A DNA stretch of 29,025 nt from Gammaproteobacteria bacterium UBA2168 (GTDB lineage: Bacteria > Pseudomonadota > Gammaproteobacteria > Pseudomonadales > Azotimanducaceae), in assembly GCA_002327525.1 (NCBI GenBank), contig DCWG01000112.1, positions 1 to 29,025 on the forward strand, read 5' to 3'. The position numbers and the translations under genes are program-made. Under the pieces are notes generated by a model that did not search any database, was not told the DNA's origin, and was given only the letters and a program-made list of their open reading frames with translations. Positions within the stretch are counted from its first letter, which is position 1. The number at the start of each line of letters is the position of its first letter. Positions 1-7,196 of the stretch are shown one piece after another.

Positions 1-858
1 GCCGGCGACGTTGATGCCGCTCGATCCGCCGAGGCAGAGCCCTTCCTTCTTCAACAGATCGAAGATCAGCGGCAGGGCTTCCGCATCCGGGATTTGATAG
101 GCGTCGTCGAACGGCGCGCCGTCGATGTTGCCGGTGACGCGGCCCTGGCCGATGCCTTCGGTGATCGAATCCCCGTCCGACTTCAGTTCGCCGTGCTTGA
201 TCCACTCGTACATCGAGGCGCCCAGCGGATCGGCGGCGGCGATGCGGATATCCTGGTTCTGCTCCTTGAGGTACATGCCGACGCCGGCGAGCGTGCCGCC
301 GGTGCCGATGGCGCAGGTGAAGCCGTCGACCGCGCCATCGGTCTGGCCCCAGATTTCCGGCCCTGTCGAGCGGAAATGCCCTTCGCGGTTCGAGGTATTG
401 TCCCACTGGTTGGCGTAGAGCACGCCCTTGGGTTCGCTCTCTGCCAATTCCTTCGCCAGGCGCTCGGCGACGTGGACGTAGTTGTTCGGGTCCTTGTAGG
501 GGACGGCGGGGACTTCCTTCAGCTCGGCGCCGCAGAGCCGCAGCATATCCTTCTTCTCCTGGCTCTGGGTTTCGGGAATGACGATCACCGTGCGGTAGCC
601 CCGGGTGTTGCCGACCAGCGCCAGGCCGATTCCGGTGTTGCCGGCGGTGCCCTCGACGACCACGCCGCCGGGCTCCAGATCGCCGCGCTCCTCGGCGTCG
701 AGGATGATGTATTTCGCCGCCCGGTCCTTGACCGAGCCGCCGGGATTGAGGAATTCGGCCTTGCCGAGAATCTCGCAGCCCGTTTCTTCGCTCAGACGCC
801 GCATCCGGATAAGCGGTGTGTTGCCCACGGTGTCGGCGAAACCGGTTTTGATGTCCAT
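1..858 (-). CDS. cysK: Cysteine synthase (O-acetylserine sulfhydrylase family), 3' end outside window
   Basis: PLP-dependent enzyme that makes cysteine from O-acetylserine and sulfide in the cytoplasm. The minus strand is open from an ATG at 858 to the window edge (286 codons, no stop). Family motifs are in order: an N-terminal GNTPLIRM stretch (residues 12-19), the PLP lysine in NPGGSVKDRA (K44), the substrate loop EGTAGNTG (about 70-77), and the phosphate-binding GTGGTLAGVG. The visible end, GLCLGGSSGINVAG, is the usual late conserved block, so roughly 40-60 residues are missing. The YRTVIVIPETQSQEKKDM segment is typical of the CysK subgroup common in Alphaproteobacteria. Codons are almost all G/C-ending (GCC, GGC, ATC, CTG), more uniform than in the next genes, which may mean transfer or high expression. 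The start is set by the conserved N-terminus; the ribosome site is weak. A cystathionine beta-synthase-like role cannot be excluded. Confidence 0.9.
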   Translation of the reverse strand, partial: MDIKTGFADTVGNTPLIRMRRLSEETGCEILGKAEFLNPGGSVKDRAAKYIILDAEERGDLEPGGVVVEGTAGNTGIGLALVGNTRGYRTVIVIPETQSQEKKDMLRLCGAELKEVPAVPYKDPNNYVHVAERLAKELAESEPKGVLYANQWDNTSNREGHFRSTGPEIWGQTDGAVDGFTCAIGTGGTLAGVGMYLKEQNQDIRIAAADPLGASMYEWIKHGELKSDGDSITEGIGQGRVTGNIDGAPFDDAYQIPDAEALPLIFDLLKKEGLCLGGSSGINVAG

Positions 859-973
859 GAGTCGTCCGTTGTCCAGTGGCGATGATTCTACCGAACGGAT
901 TGCACTATTGAGGATGTTCTCGCGATGTTTATCCGCATAAGCTTAGGCCAGATTTGAAAAGACGAGCGAGGAT

Positions 974-2137
974 ATGACAGTCGAACAGTCGTTGGTTGGG
1001 GACGTGGACTCAATGGGGTTGGATCCCGACAAGGTAGGGGTGTTGCTCGCACGCGCGCGGCGGGAGGTTGATGAAGGCCTGCTGCGTGCGAGCCAGGTAG
1101 CGCTTGCCAGAGACGGGAAGCTGGCGCTGCTGGCGAGTTTCGGCGAGGCGCGCGACGACTCTCTATTCTGCATCTTCTCCGCCACCAAGGGCATTACCTC
1201 GGCCGCCGGCTGGCTGGTCATGCAGGACGGCAATCTCTCTGAGAATGAGCTCGTCGCTGAGATCATCCCGGAGTTCGCACAAAACGGTAAGGAAGCGGTA
1301 ACTGTACGACAACTGTTCACACACACTGCGGGCTTTCCGGCGGCACCCTTCCGGCCGCTCGACTGGCTCGACAGGGAGCGGCGAGGCGAGCGCTTCGCGC
1401 AGTGGCGCCTGAGCTGGGAACCCGATAGCCGTTTCGAATACCACCCCACGTCCAGCATGTGGGTGATAGCAGAACTCATCGAACGTCGATCTGGCACCAC
1501 TTTCCAGGACTTCGTCCGAGCGCGCATTAACCAGCCACTGGGTCTGCCCGAGTTGTATGTGGGGCTACCCGAGAGTGCGAGCGCGCGTGTCGTCGATTGT
1601 GAGCATGTGGGTGACGGATTGACGACGGAGGACTATCAACGTCTGGGCATACCCGAGCCGCCCGTCACCGAAGTGACCGAGGAAGCAATTCTGTCCTTCA
1701 ACGATCCGGCGATCCGTGCGGTCGGAGTGCCGGGGGGCGGTGCCTTCACCGGCGCTGCGGAACTGGCGCTTTTTTATCAGGGACTGTTGCATGGGGGATT
1801 GGCCGGAACCGAGGTGTGGGCACCGGCCATTCGCGCGCGAGCTCGCACGGTGCTCACCGGCGAATTGACCGATCCTTTGTTCGGCAAACTGGTCAGCCGC
1901 GGGCTCGGCATCGTTATTGCCGGTGACGACCAGCGCAGTTACCGGGGCTTCGGCAAAACCAATTCGGAATTCGCCTTCGGTCACAATGGAGCCGGTGGTC
2001 AGATCGCGTGGGCGGATCCCGCGACGGGCTTGTCGCTCGCCTATCTGACCAACGGCCACGACCGTAACGAACTGCGCCAGGGTCGGCGTGGTGTCGCTAT
2101 ATCGAGTATTGCGGCTGAATGCGTGGCGCGCGTTTAA
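974..2137 (+). CDS. Serine hydrolase of the beta-lactamase / class C esterase family
   Basis: A 387-residue protein of the beta-lactamase-related serine hydrolase family (Pfam Beta-lactamase), which includes esterases, DD-peptidases and class C beta-lactamases. The catalytic SxxK is S69-A-T-K72. A tyrosine in FEYHPTS (Y156) sits where the YxN motif is expected. HNGAGG (H337-N-G) matches the third motif (KTG/HxG). No signal peptide is visible, so it is probably cytoplasmic, which favours an esterase or amidase over an antibiotic-resistance enzyme. The ATG at 974 follows a GAGCGAGGAT ribosome site. The 3' end overlaps the start of the broken apbE gene by 19 bases, so the two were probably co-transcribed. 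The substrate cannot be read from sequence. Confidence 0.88.
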   Translation: MTVEQSLVGDVDSMGLDPDKVGVLLARARREVDEGLLRASQVALARDGKLALLASFGEARDDSLFCIFSATKGITSAAGWLVMQDGNLSENELVAEIIPEFAQNGKEAVTVRQLFTHTAGFPAAPFRPLDWLDRERRGERFAQWRLSWEPDSRFEYHPTSSMWVIAELIERRSGTTFQDFVRARINQPLGLPELYVGLPESASARVVDCEHVGDGLTTEDYQRLGIPEPPVTEVTEEAILSFNDPAIRAVGVPGGGAFTGAAELALFYQGLLHGGLAGTEVWAPAIRARARTVLTGELTDPLFGKLVSRGLGIVIAGDDQRSYRGFGKTNSEFAFGHNGAGGQIAWADPATGLSLAYLTNGHDRNELRQGRRGVAISSIAAECVARV

Positions 2138-3099
2138 CGCTTCTCGCCATGCTGCTGGCACTTGTGGCGGTTGGGGCGAACGCTGCCTGGCATACGCGTG
2201 AAGACTCTGCCATGGGTACGCGCATCGGTGCAGAACTCTGGCACGCGGATGCGGTGCTGGCGAAGATGCTGCTCGATCGGGTAATGGCTGAAATGCATCG
2301 GATCGATGGGACATTCAGCGCCTACCGGGATGACAGTGAGCTGTAGAGGCTGAACCGTGAGGCGGTAGTGGGGTGGATGCCGGTATCGGCGGAGCTTTTC
2401 GAACTACTGGTGCGCGCCCGGCGGGTCTCGGAGCTGACGGATGGGGCATTCGAAATCACCTACGCCTCCGTGGGGCGATTCTGTGACTATCGCGAAGGTC
2501 GGCGGCCGGATGACGAGACATTGCGCACCGCACTCGATGCCATCGACTATCGTTATGTACGTCTCGACGCCGAGGCGGGGTGGGTGCGTTTCGATCACGA
2601 TGCGGTGTACGTCGATCTCGGTGGTATCGCCAAGGGTTATGCGGTGGATCGCTGCATAGAACTGCTGGCTGTGGCTGAGGTGGTGCACACCGGTGTATCC
2701 GCTGGCGGAGACAGCCGAATGCTCGGTGACAGGCGCGGACGACCATGGTCGGTTGGAGTACGCCACCCGCGAGCAAAAGGCGAGATGGCCGCCGTACTGC
2801 CCTTGACCGATACGGCAGTGTCCACCTCCGGGGATTACGAACGTTTCTTCGAACGCGACGGTGTGCGTTATCACCATATTCTCGATCCCGACACTGGCCG
2901 TGCCGTACCTGGGAGCATGAGTGTGACGGTGCTCGGGCCCGATGCCACGTTCACCGATGCGCCGTCCACCAGCGTATTCGTGCTGGGATCCGAGCGCGTG
3001 TTGCAGCTGATCGATCGTCTGTCTGGCATCGACGCCATCGTGGTCGACTCTGATGGTCGCATGCACATATCCCAGAGATTGGAGTCCCTCTCTCCCTGA
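2119..3099 (+). pseudogene. apbE: apbE-like FAD:protein FMN transferase, interrupted by one amber codon
   Basis: ApbE proteins covalently attach FMN to target proteins in the periplasm. Two open stretches, 2119-2343 and 2347-3099, lie in the same frame, separated only by a TAG at 2344-2346. Joined, they give about 326 residues, normal for ApbE. The first part has a signal peptide (MRGARLTLLAMLLALVAVGA) and the MGTRIG start of the mature domain. The second has the expected DLGGIAKGYAVD, AGGDSRMLG, HHILDPDTG and TDAPSTSVF motifs. The stop falls in the usual SELSRLNR segment, here SEL*RLN, so a serine TCG changed to TAG explains it. Everything downstream is well preserved, so the lesion is recent, or a sequence error, or read through. 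The start overlaps the hydrolase gene. A broken tlpA-like gene follows, a common neighbour of apbE. Confidence 0.85.
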
Positions 3100-3578
3100 A
3101 ACGGGCTGCTGGGCGGATTGCGATGGAAAATCGGTCTCATCAGGATGCTGCGTGAAGCCATACGGGAGCGGTGTGTCGGGGGAAGTGTGATCACCGCCAC
3201 GTTTTTGCATTCGCCGAACATCTACTCTGCATGACTAGGGTTCAGCAAGTTTCAACCGGAATCCGTAGTCGCCTCCGAGGGGCAACCCAGGGGTTCGTGT
3301 AGTCACGGTTTCCGGTTGACCTTGAACCCTCCGGCTCTCGGCCATGGACGGATTGGAGCCGGAACCGCCACGATGGACGGTGGTGGTCGGTGCAGCAGGG
3401 AACCCTGCCACGGTAGCTGCCGGTAGTTCGAGAGATCGACGACGAAACGGACTTCGACCCGAAAGGACTTCGGATGAGGTGGAGGCACGTTGGGTGCGTA
3501 GTACTACCAAGACTCTCGACGGCACACTGTTTCCCTGTCAATGACGCGGCGGGAGAGACGGGCACTGAGGAAGAGGTT
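3100..3578. other. 479-bp stretch without an intact gene between two pseudogenes
   Basis: No complete gene is supported here. The first 130 bases after the apbE stop show nothing recognisable. The rest holds a possible minus-strand remnant of an FGE-type gene (separate entry) and the leader of the tlpA-like gene. Short open frames on both strands look like chance. Related ApbE/TlpA loci often include small DUF4266 and DUF3570 genes; neither can be recognised here. Confidence 0.5.
3235..3400 (-). pseudogene. Possible 3' scrap of a formylglycine-generating-enzyme (SUMF1-like) gene
   Basis: On the minus strand, pieces in two adjacent frames together resemble the C-terminus of the FGE-sulfatase fold: HRGGSGSNP, then in a second frame VNRKP and NRDYTNPWVA, then back in the first frame GDYGFRLKLAEP followed by a TAG. 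The order RGGS ... R ... R ... GFRL is the usual ending of this family. Reading it this way needs at least two frame changes, and the conserved Trp of GGSW is absent. The upstream domain is not recognisable. This is a tentative call on a short, shifted remnant; it could be chance. Confidence 0.3.
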
Positions 3579-4032
3579 ATGAGCGCTGTGTACCCGCTAC
3601 TGCGCTGTTCGCGGGTTCCAGCGATTATGGTCGTGGTTCTGACCTGGTCGCTGTCCACGCACGCGATCTCCACGCGTGAAGATGCGCCCGATTTCGTGCT
3701 CGAATGCCTGGACGGACCCAATCTGCGGCTCGATGAGTATCGCGGCGAGGTGGTTCTGATCAATTTTTGGGCAAGCTGGTGTGGCCGTGCCACCAGGAAA
3801 TGCCTGTTCTCGACCGCCTTCACCAGCGCTACGAAGACACCGGATTCGTCGTGCTCGGAGTGAATGTGGAGGGGGAGAAACAGCTCGCGCGAGACAGCTC
3901 CCAGAAACACCGGTCACCTTTCCCATGCTCATCGACCAGGGCCAGCTGGTAAGTGAGATGTACGATCTGCAGGCGATGCCGAGTGACCTGCCCCCAGTAC
4001 CGAATCCAGCTCTAGAGTTAGAGCGTCATTGA
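3579..4032 (+). pseudogene. TlpA/ResA-like thioredoxin-fold protein, frameshifted and 3'-truncated
   Basis: Exported thiol-disulfide oxidoreductases of the TlpA/ResA family act in the periplasm. The ATG at 3579 follows a strong GAGGAAGAGG site and a hydrophobic export segment. The first frame runs through LINFWASWCG to about 3784. One missing base there moves the expected PCHQEMPVLDRLHQRYEDTG into the next frame, so the WCxPC active site is split. Near 3893-3900 a second shift moves TPVTFPMLIDQGQLVSEMYD into the third frame. After LQAMPS the usual FLID-type strand and C-terminal half are gone, replaced by about 15 unrelated residues and a TGA. Two frameshifts plus truncation make this a clear pseudogene. 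It sits just downstream of the nonsense-mutated apbE, which suggests the locus as a whole lost function. Confidence 0.82.
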
Positions 4033-4072
4033 TATCGCCTTATTTTCTTGGACCGCTACAACCCAATTACGA

Positions 4073-4429
4073 TCAGCTCTTGAGGCGCTCCAACTCCTGG
4101 GCGGTGACCTTGTGGATGCTGTCGATGGGGCATTGCCAGCCGTCGGCCGTGACGTAATCGAAGCCCGCCCAGATGGTATTGCTGGCCATGCTGACAGCCA
4201 CGTTGGTGGCATAGGACAACTGATAGCACGCGATCTTCAGCCGCAAAACGTAATTGTGAGTATCCCCAAGGGACACCACGAGGTGCTGTGCGTCCAGGGT
4301 TTCAAAGGCACTGATCTGATCGGCAAAAGGGATCTTGCTGACGGATGTGCCGACAGAGGCAATACCAAGGGCTGCGGTTGGCAGAGACAACAGTGCGGTG
4401 AGGATCAGGATTTTGCGCTCAAGGTTCAT
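4073..4429 (-). CDS. Small exported protein, DUF6491-like
   Basis: A 118-residue protein. It starts at MNLERKILILTALLSLPTAA, a clear signal peptide; longer upstream open frame has no export signal and is rejected. The mature part has two cysteines, C68 in the LKIACYQLSYA stretch and C100 in DGWQCPID, spaced as in the DUF6491 family of gammaproteobacterial periplasmic proteins, followed by the typical short C-terminal helix. The two cysteines could form a disulfide. Function is unknown. It faces the broken tlpA-like gene (convergent, about 40 bp between) and is divergent from the M20 amidohydrolase. The family assignment is from memory of the pattern and is moderately sure. Confidence 0.7.
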   Translation of the reverse strand: MNLERKILILTALLSLPTAALGIASVGTSVSKIPFADQISAFETLDAQHLVVSLGDTHNYVLRLKIACYQLSYATNVAVSMASNTIWAGFDYVTADGWQCPIDSIHKVTAQELERLKS

Positions 4430-4555
4430 GGCGTCGACACTAGGTCCGTGAACCTGAACGTTAACTGAATCTGTCTGACATAAGACTCCCGGCATCAGCA
4501 TGGACTTCGCACCGGCTTCCGGCGATGCTTGTGAGGATACAAAGACGAACTCAAG

Positions 4556-4563
4556 GGAAGGAG
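4556..4563 (+). promoter_or_regulatory. Ribosome binding site fixing a GTG start
   Basis: GGAAGGAG lies six bases before the GTG at 4570. This points to the GTG, not the in-frame codon at 4525, as the start of the M20 amidohydrolase, and puts the export signal at the very N-terminus. Confidence 0.7.
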
Positions 4564-4569
4564 TTGTTT

Positions 4570-6003
4570 GTGAGAATCGCTTTGGCGGGAAGACGGGGAT
4601 GGTTGCTGAGTGTTTTGCTTCTGGCTGTTTCGCCGCAGGGTTCCACGGACGTGGCTTCCACACTGGACGGCCTGGCGGATGAAACAGTGGCTCTCGCCGA
4701 GGAGATCTGGGAGCACGCGGAACTCGGGTACCTGGAGACACGCAGCACCCAGCGCCTGCAAAGTTACCTCGAGGACAACGGTTTCCATGTGCGGGCGGGT
4801 GTTGCGGATATTCCCACTGCGTTCGTTGCGCAATACGGCAAAGGATCTCCGGTGATAGGCATCATGGCGGAATTCGATGCGCTGCCGGGTCTGTCCCAAA
4901 AGGCGCTACCTCACGAGGCGGCGCGCATCGAGGGCGCTGCCGGTCACGCCTGCGGTCACCACCTTTTCGGCGCTGCGTCGGCGAGTGCGGGTGTTGCGGT
5001 CGCGGAGTGGCTCAAAACGGAAAAACGCCGTGGAACGGTGCGTGTATACGGGACACCTGCCGAGGAAGGAGGATCCGGGAAGGTCTACATGACCCGCACG
5101 GGGCTCTTCGACGACGTGGATGTGATGCTGCATTGGCACCCTTCGGATCGTAACGACGCCTCGGCCTACTCCACGACATCGAACAAGTCGGGACGCTTCC
5201 GTTTTTACGGTGTCGCCGCCCACGCGGCAGGTGCCCCGCATCAAGGCCGCTCCGCGCTCGATGGTGTGGAAGCCATGAACTTCATGGTCAATCTGATGCG
5301 CGAGCACGTGCCGCAGGAGTCGCGTATCCACTATGTGATCACCGACGGGGGAGACGCACCGAACATCGTCCCGCGCTTCGCCGAGGTTTACTACTATGTA
5401 CGTCATCCCAAGGTGGAGATGGTGAAGAAGCTGTTCGAGCGTGTGGTGACAGCCGCGGAGGCGGGCGCGCTGGGTACTAGTACTCGCATGGACTATGAGG
5501 TGATGCATGGCAACTACCCCGTACTGCCCAATGAAACCCTGGCCGCGGTGGTGGACGGACACCTGCGCGCGCTGGGAGGCATTAGCTACACCGATGCGGA
5601 GCGTGAGTTCGCAGAACAGATTCGTGAGACCGCGGGGGTGAACACGGGCTTTGCACTCGAGTCCGCATCCGAGGTGCAGCCGTTTGCCCTCGGGCAGCGC
5701 ATGGGGTCCACGGACGTGGGCGATGTGAGCTGGCTGGTACCCACCGTTGGGTTCGGCACGGCGACCTGGGTGCCGGGCACCTCTGCGCACAGCTGGCAGG
5801 CGGTGGCGGCGGGCGGTATGAGTATCGGTCACAAAGGCATGATGCTTGCCGCCAGGCTACTGGCGGTGACCGCTGTGGATCTCTACAAGGATGCCGATCT
5901 GATCCGGCGTGCGCGTGACGAGTTCGAAGACCGCCGTGGGACGGATTTCGAATATGAAGCGCTGCTGGGAGACCGGGACCCGCCGCTGGACTACCGCCTG
6001 TGA
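4570..6003 (+). CDS. Exported M20 family amidohydrolase (AbgB-like)
   Basis: A 477-residue zinc-dependent amidohydrolase of the M20 peptidase family, closest in pattern to p-aminobenzoyl-glutamate hydrolase subunit B and related aminoacylases. The N-terminus (VRIALAGRRGWLLSVLLLAV) is a signal peptide, so action in the periplasm is likely; AbgB of enteric bacteria is cytoplasmic. Metal-site motifs are GHACGHH (C128, H130), GTPAEEGG (E165, E166), HWHPSD (H190) and a late GTSAHSW histidine. The dimerisation-domain motif AAHAAGAPHQGRSALDGVE is also present. The stop shares four bases (GTGA) with the start of the next gene, so the two proteins are translationally coupled. The substrate is unknown; an N-acyl or aminobenzoyl-glutamate type amide is the family expectation. 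Confidence 0.88.
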   Translation: MRIALAGRRGWLLSVLLLAVSPQGSTDVASTLDGLADETVALAEEIWEHAELGYLETRSTQRLQSYLEDNGFHVRAGVADIPTAFVAQYGKGSPVIGIMAEFDALPGLSQKALPHEAARIEGAAGHACGHHLFGAASASAGVAVAEWLKTEKRRGTVRVYGTPAEEGGSGKVYMTRTGLFDDVDVMLHWHPSDRNDASAYSTTSNKSGRFRFYGVAAHAAGAPHQGRSALDGVEAMNFMVNLMREHVPQESRIHYVITDGGDAPNIVPRFAEVYYYVRHPKVEMVKKLFERVVTAAEAGALGTSTRMDYEVMHGNYPVLPNETLAAVVDGHLRALGGISYTDAEREFAEQIRETAGVNTGFALESASEVQPFALGQRMGSTDVGDVSWLVPTVGFGTATWVPGTSAHSWQAVAAGGMSIGHKGMMLAARLLAVTAVDLYKDADLIRRARDEFEDRRGTDFEYEALLGDRDPPLDYRL

Positions 6004-6833
6004 GTACGATCGTTCTGCTGCACCCCGGCGCCATGGGCGTGACCGTCGGAGCTGCGCTAAGGGCATCCGGTCATGACGTGCGCTGGCATTCAGCACGACG
6101 AAGTGACGAGACGCGCCAGCGTGCGCAACGCGCAGGTTTGTCAGAATGCGGGCACCTCGCCGAGGCGCTCGATGGTGCCGATGGTGTCATCAGTGTGTGT
6201 CCGCCGCATGCGGCCCTCGACCTGGCGCGCGATATCGAGGCGCACGGATATGGCGCTCTGTACGTGGACGCCAATGCTGTGTCACCGGAAACCGCTTGCG
6301 CCATACAGGACGTGATCGGCCCGGCATTTATCGATGGCGGCATCATCGGCCCACCCGCGACTCGGGAGGGTTCGACGCGTCTGTACCTTTCAGGCCCGAG
6401 AGCCTCGGAGGTGGTCGGGTGGTTCAGCGCGGGTCTGCTCGGCGTAGACATCGTGAGCGACCGTCCGGGGGACGCCTCAGCGCTCAAGATATGCTATGCC
6501 GCGTACACCAAGGGCTCCAGCGCTCTGCTGCTGGCGGTGAGGGCCCTGGCGGAAGCAAACGGCGTATCCGGCTCTCTATTAAAGGAATGGGGCATTTCCC
6601 AACCGGGCCTGATGGATCGCTCAGAAGGTGCTGCGCGCGGTACGGCGCTCAAGGCCTGGCGTTTCGTGGGTGAGATGCTGGAGATCGCCAGCACGTTCGA
6701 GAATGCCCGCTTGCCGGGAGGGTTTCACCGTGCGGCGGCTGAGGTCTATAAGCGTATGGCTCCCCTGAAGGAAACGGATGCGGCTGGAATTGTCGAAGTA
6801 CTCAACGCGCTCAACGCGCAGGCAGAGGGCTGA
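6000..6833 (+). CDS. NAD(P)-dependent dehydrogenase with DUF1932 C-terminal domain
   Basis: A 277-residue member of the 6-phosphogluconate / beta-hydroxyacid dehydrogenase superfamily. The N-terminal Rossmann domain begins MSTIVLLHPGAMG with the expected GxMG turn (residues 10-13). The GGIIGPPATREG loop (about 112-123) and the K of SALKICYAAYTKGSSALL (about 159-176) correspond to the substrate and catalytic segments. The C-terminal helical part matches the DUF1932 pattern, with a helix-rich LLLAVRALAEANGV. It starts with GTG at 6000, overlapping the M20 gene by four bases. Substrate unknown; the coupling suggests it works on a product of the amidohydrolase reaction (inference). Confidence 0.85.
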   Translation: MSTIVLLHPGAMGVTVGAALRASGHDVRWHSARRSDETRQRAQRAGLSECGHLAEALDGADGVISVCPPHAALDLARDIEAHGYGALYVDANAVSPETACAIQDVIGPAFIDGGIIGPPATREGSTRLYLSGPRASEVVGWFSAGLLGVDIVSDRPGDASALKICYAAYTKGSSALLLAVRALAEANGVSGSLLKEWGISQPGLMDRSEGAARGTALKAWRFVGEMLEIASTFENARLPGGFHRAAAEVYKRMAPLKETDAAGIVEVLNALNAQAEG

Positions 6834-6852
6834 CCAGCCGGCCCGGCTAGTC
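6832..6852. terminator. GC-rich hairpin between convergent genes
   Basis: GAC-c-AGCCG, a GCC loop and CGGCT-a-GTC form an interrupted hairpin exactly where the DUF1932 gene ends and the minus-strand gene ends. There is no T run, so intrinsic termination is uncertain; it may simply block RNA polymerase or protect transcript ends. Confidence 0.3.
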
Positions 6853-7152
6853 TTCGGAGGTGCCCTCAGAATCACAGTCCCAGCCCGAGCTCTCCAATTG
6901 CTTGATGAAGTCTATGGCCCGCGCCTCGCAGTAACCTTCCTCGTTGTTGGCCCGCCAGAGGCTTTGTGTTGTACCTTCGGTACGCTTGGCGTAGATCACT
7001 TCACAGGGCACTGCCTGGCCCTCCACGCCGTACACCACCTCCACGGAACGAATGAGGCCCCAGTTGGTGCAGATGGTAGGGTTTGCATATGCGGTGGCGG
7101 TCAGTGCGAAAGCGGTAATGGCGATCAGTGTTTTCCAGGTGTTCTCATTCAT
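6847..7152 (-). CDS. Small exported Cys-rich protein of unknown function
   Basis: A 101-residue protein with a signal peptide (about residues 1-23, ending TAYA-NP) and four cysteines (C28, C50, C75, C93) in a short mature domain, suggesting two disulfides in the periplasm. Visible stretches include VPCEVIYAKRTEG, SLWRANNEEGYCEARA and LESSGWDCDSE. I have seen this pattern only in uncharacterised gammaproteobacterial proteins and cannot name a family. It starts 44 bp after the carboxyltransferase gene on the same strand, so it could be in that transcript. An ACAGGAACAG site precedes the ATG at somewhat long spacing. Confidence 0.75.
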   Translation of the reverse strand: MNENTWKTLIAITAFALTATAYANPTICTNWGLIRSVEVVYGVEGQAVPCEVIYAKRTEGTTQSLWRANNEEGYCEARAIDFIKQLESSGWDCDSEGTSED

Positions 7153-7196
7153 TGCTCGGGCTGTTCCTGTGTTGGTGTTGGCACCGGCCGAATTCG

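Noticed and set aside
94..885. Long plus-strand open frames over the first 900 bases
   Set aside because: They mirror the cysteine synthase on the minus strand; their translation has no recognisable domain, while the minus strand shows full PLP-enzyme motifs.
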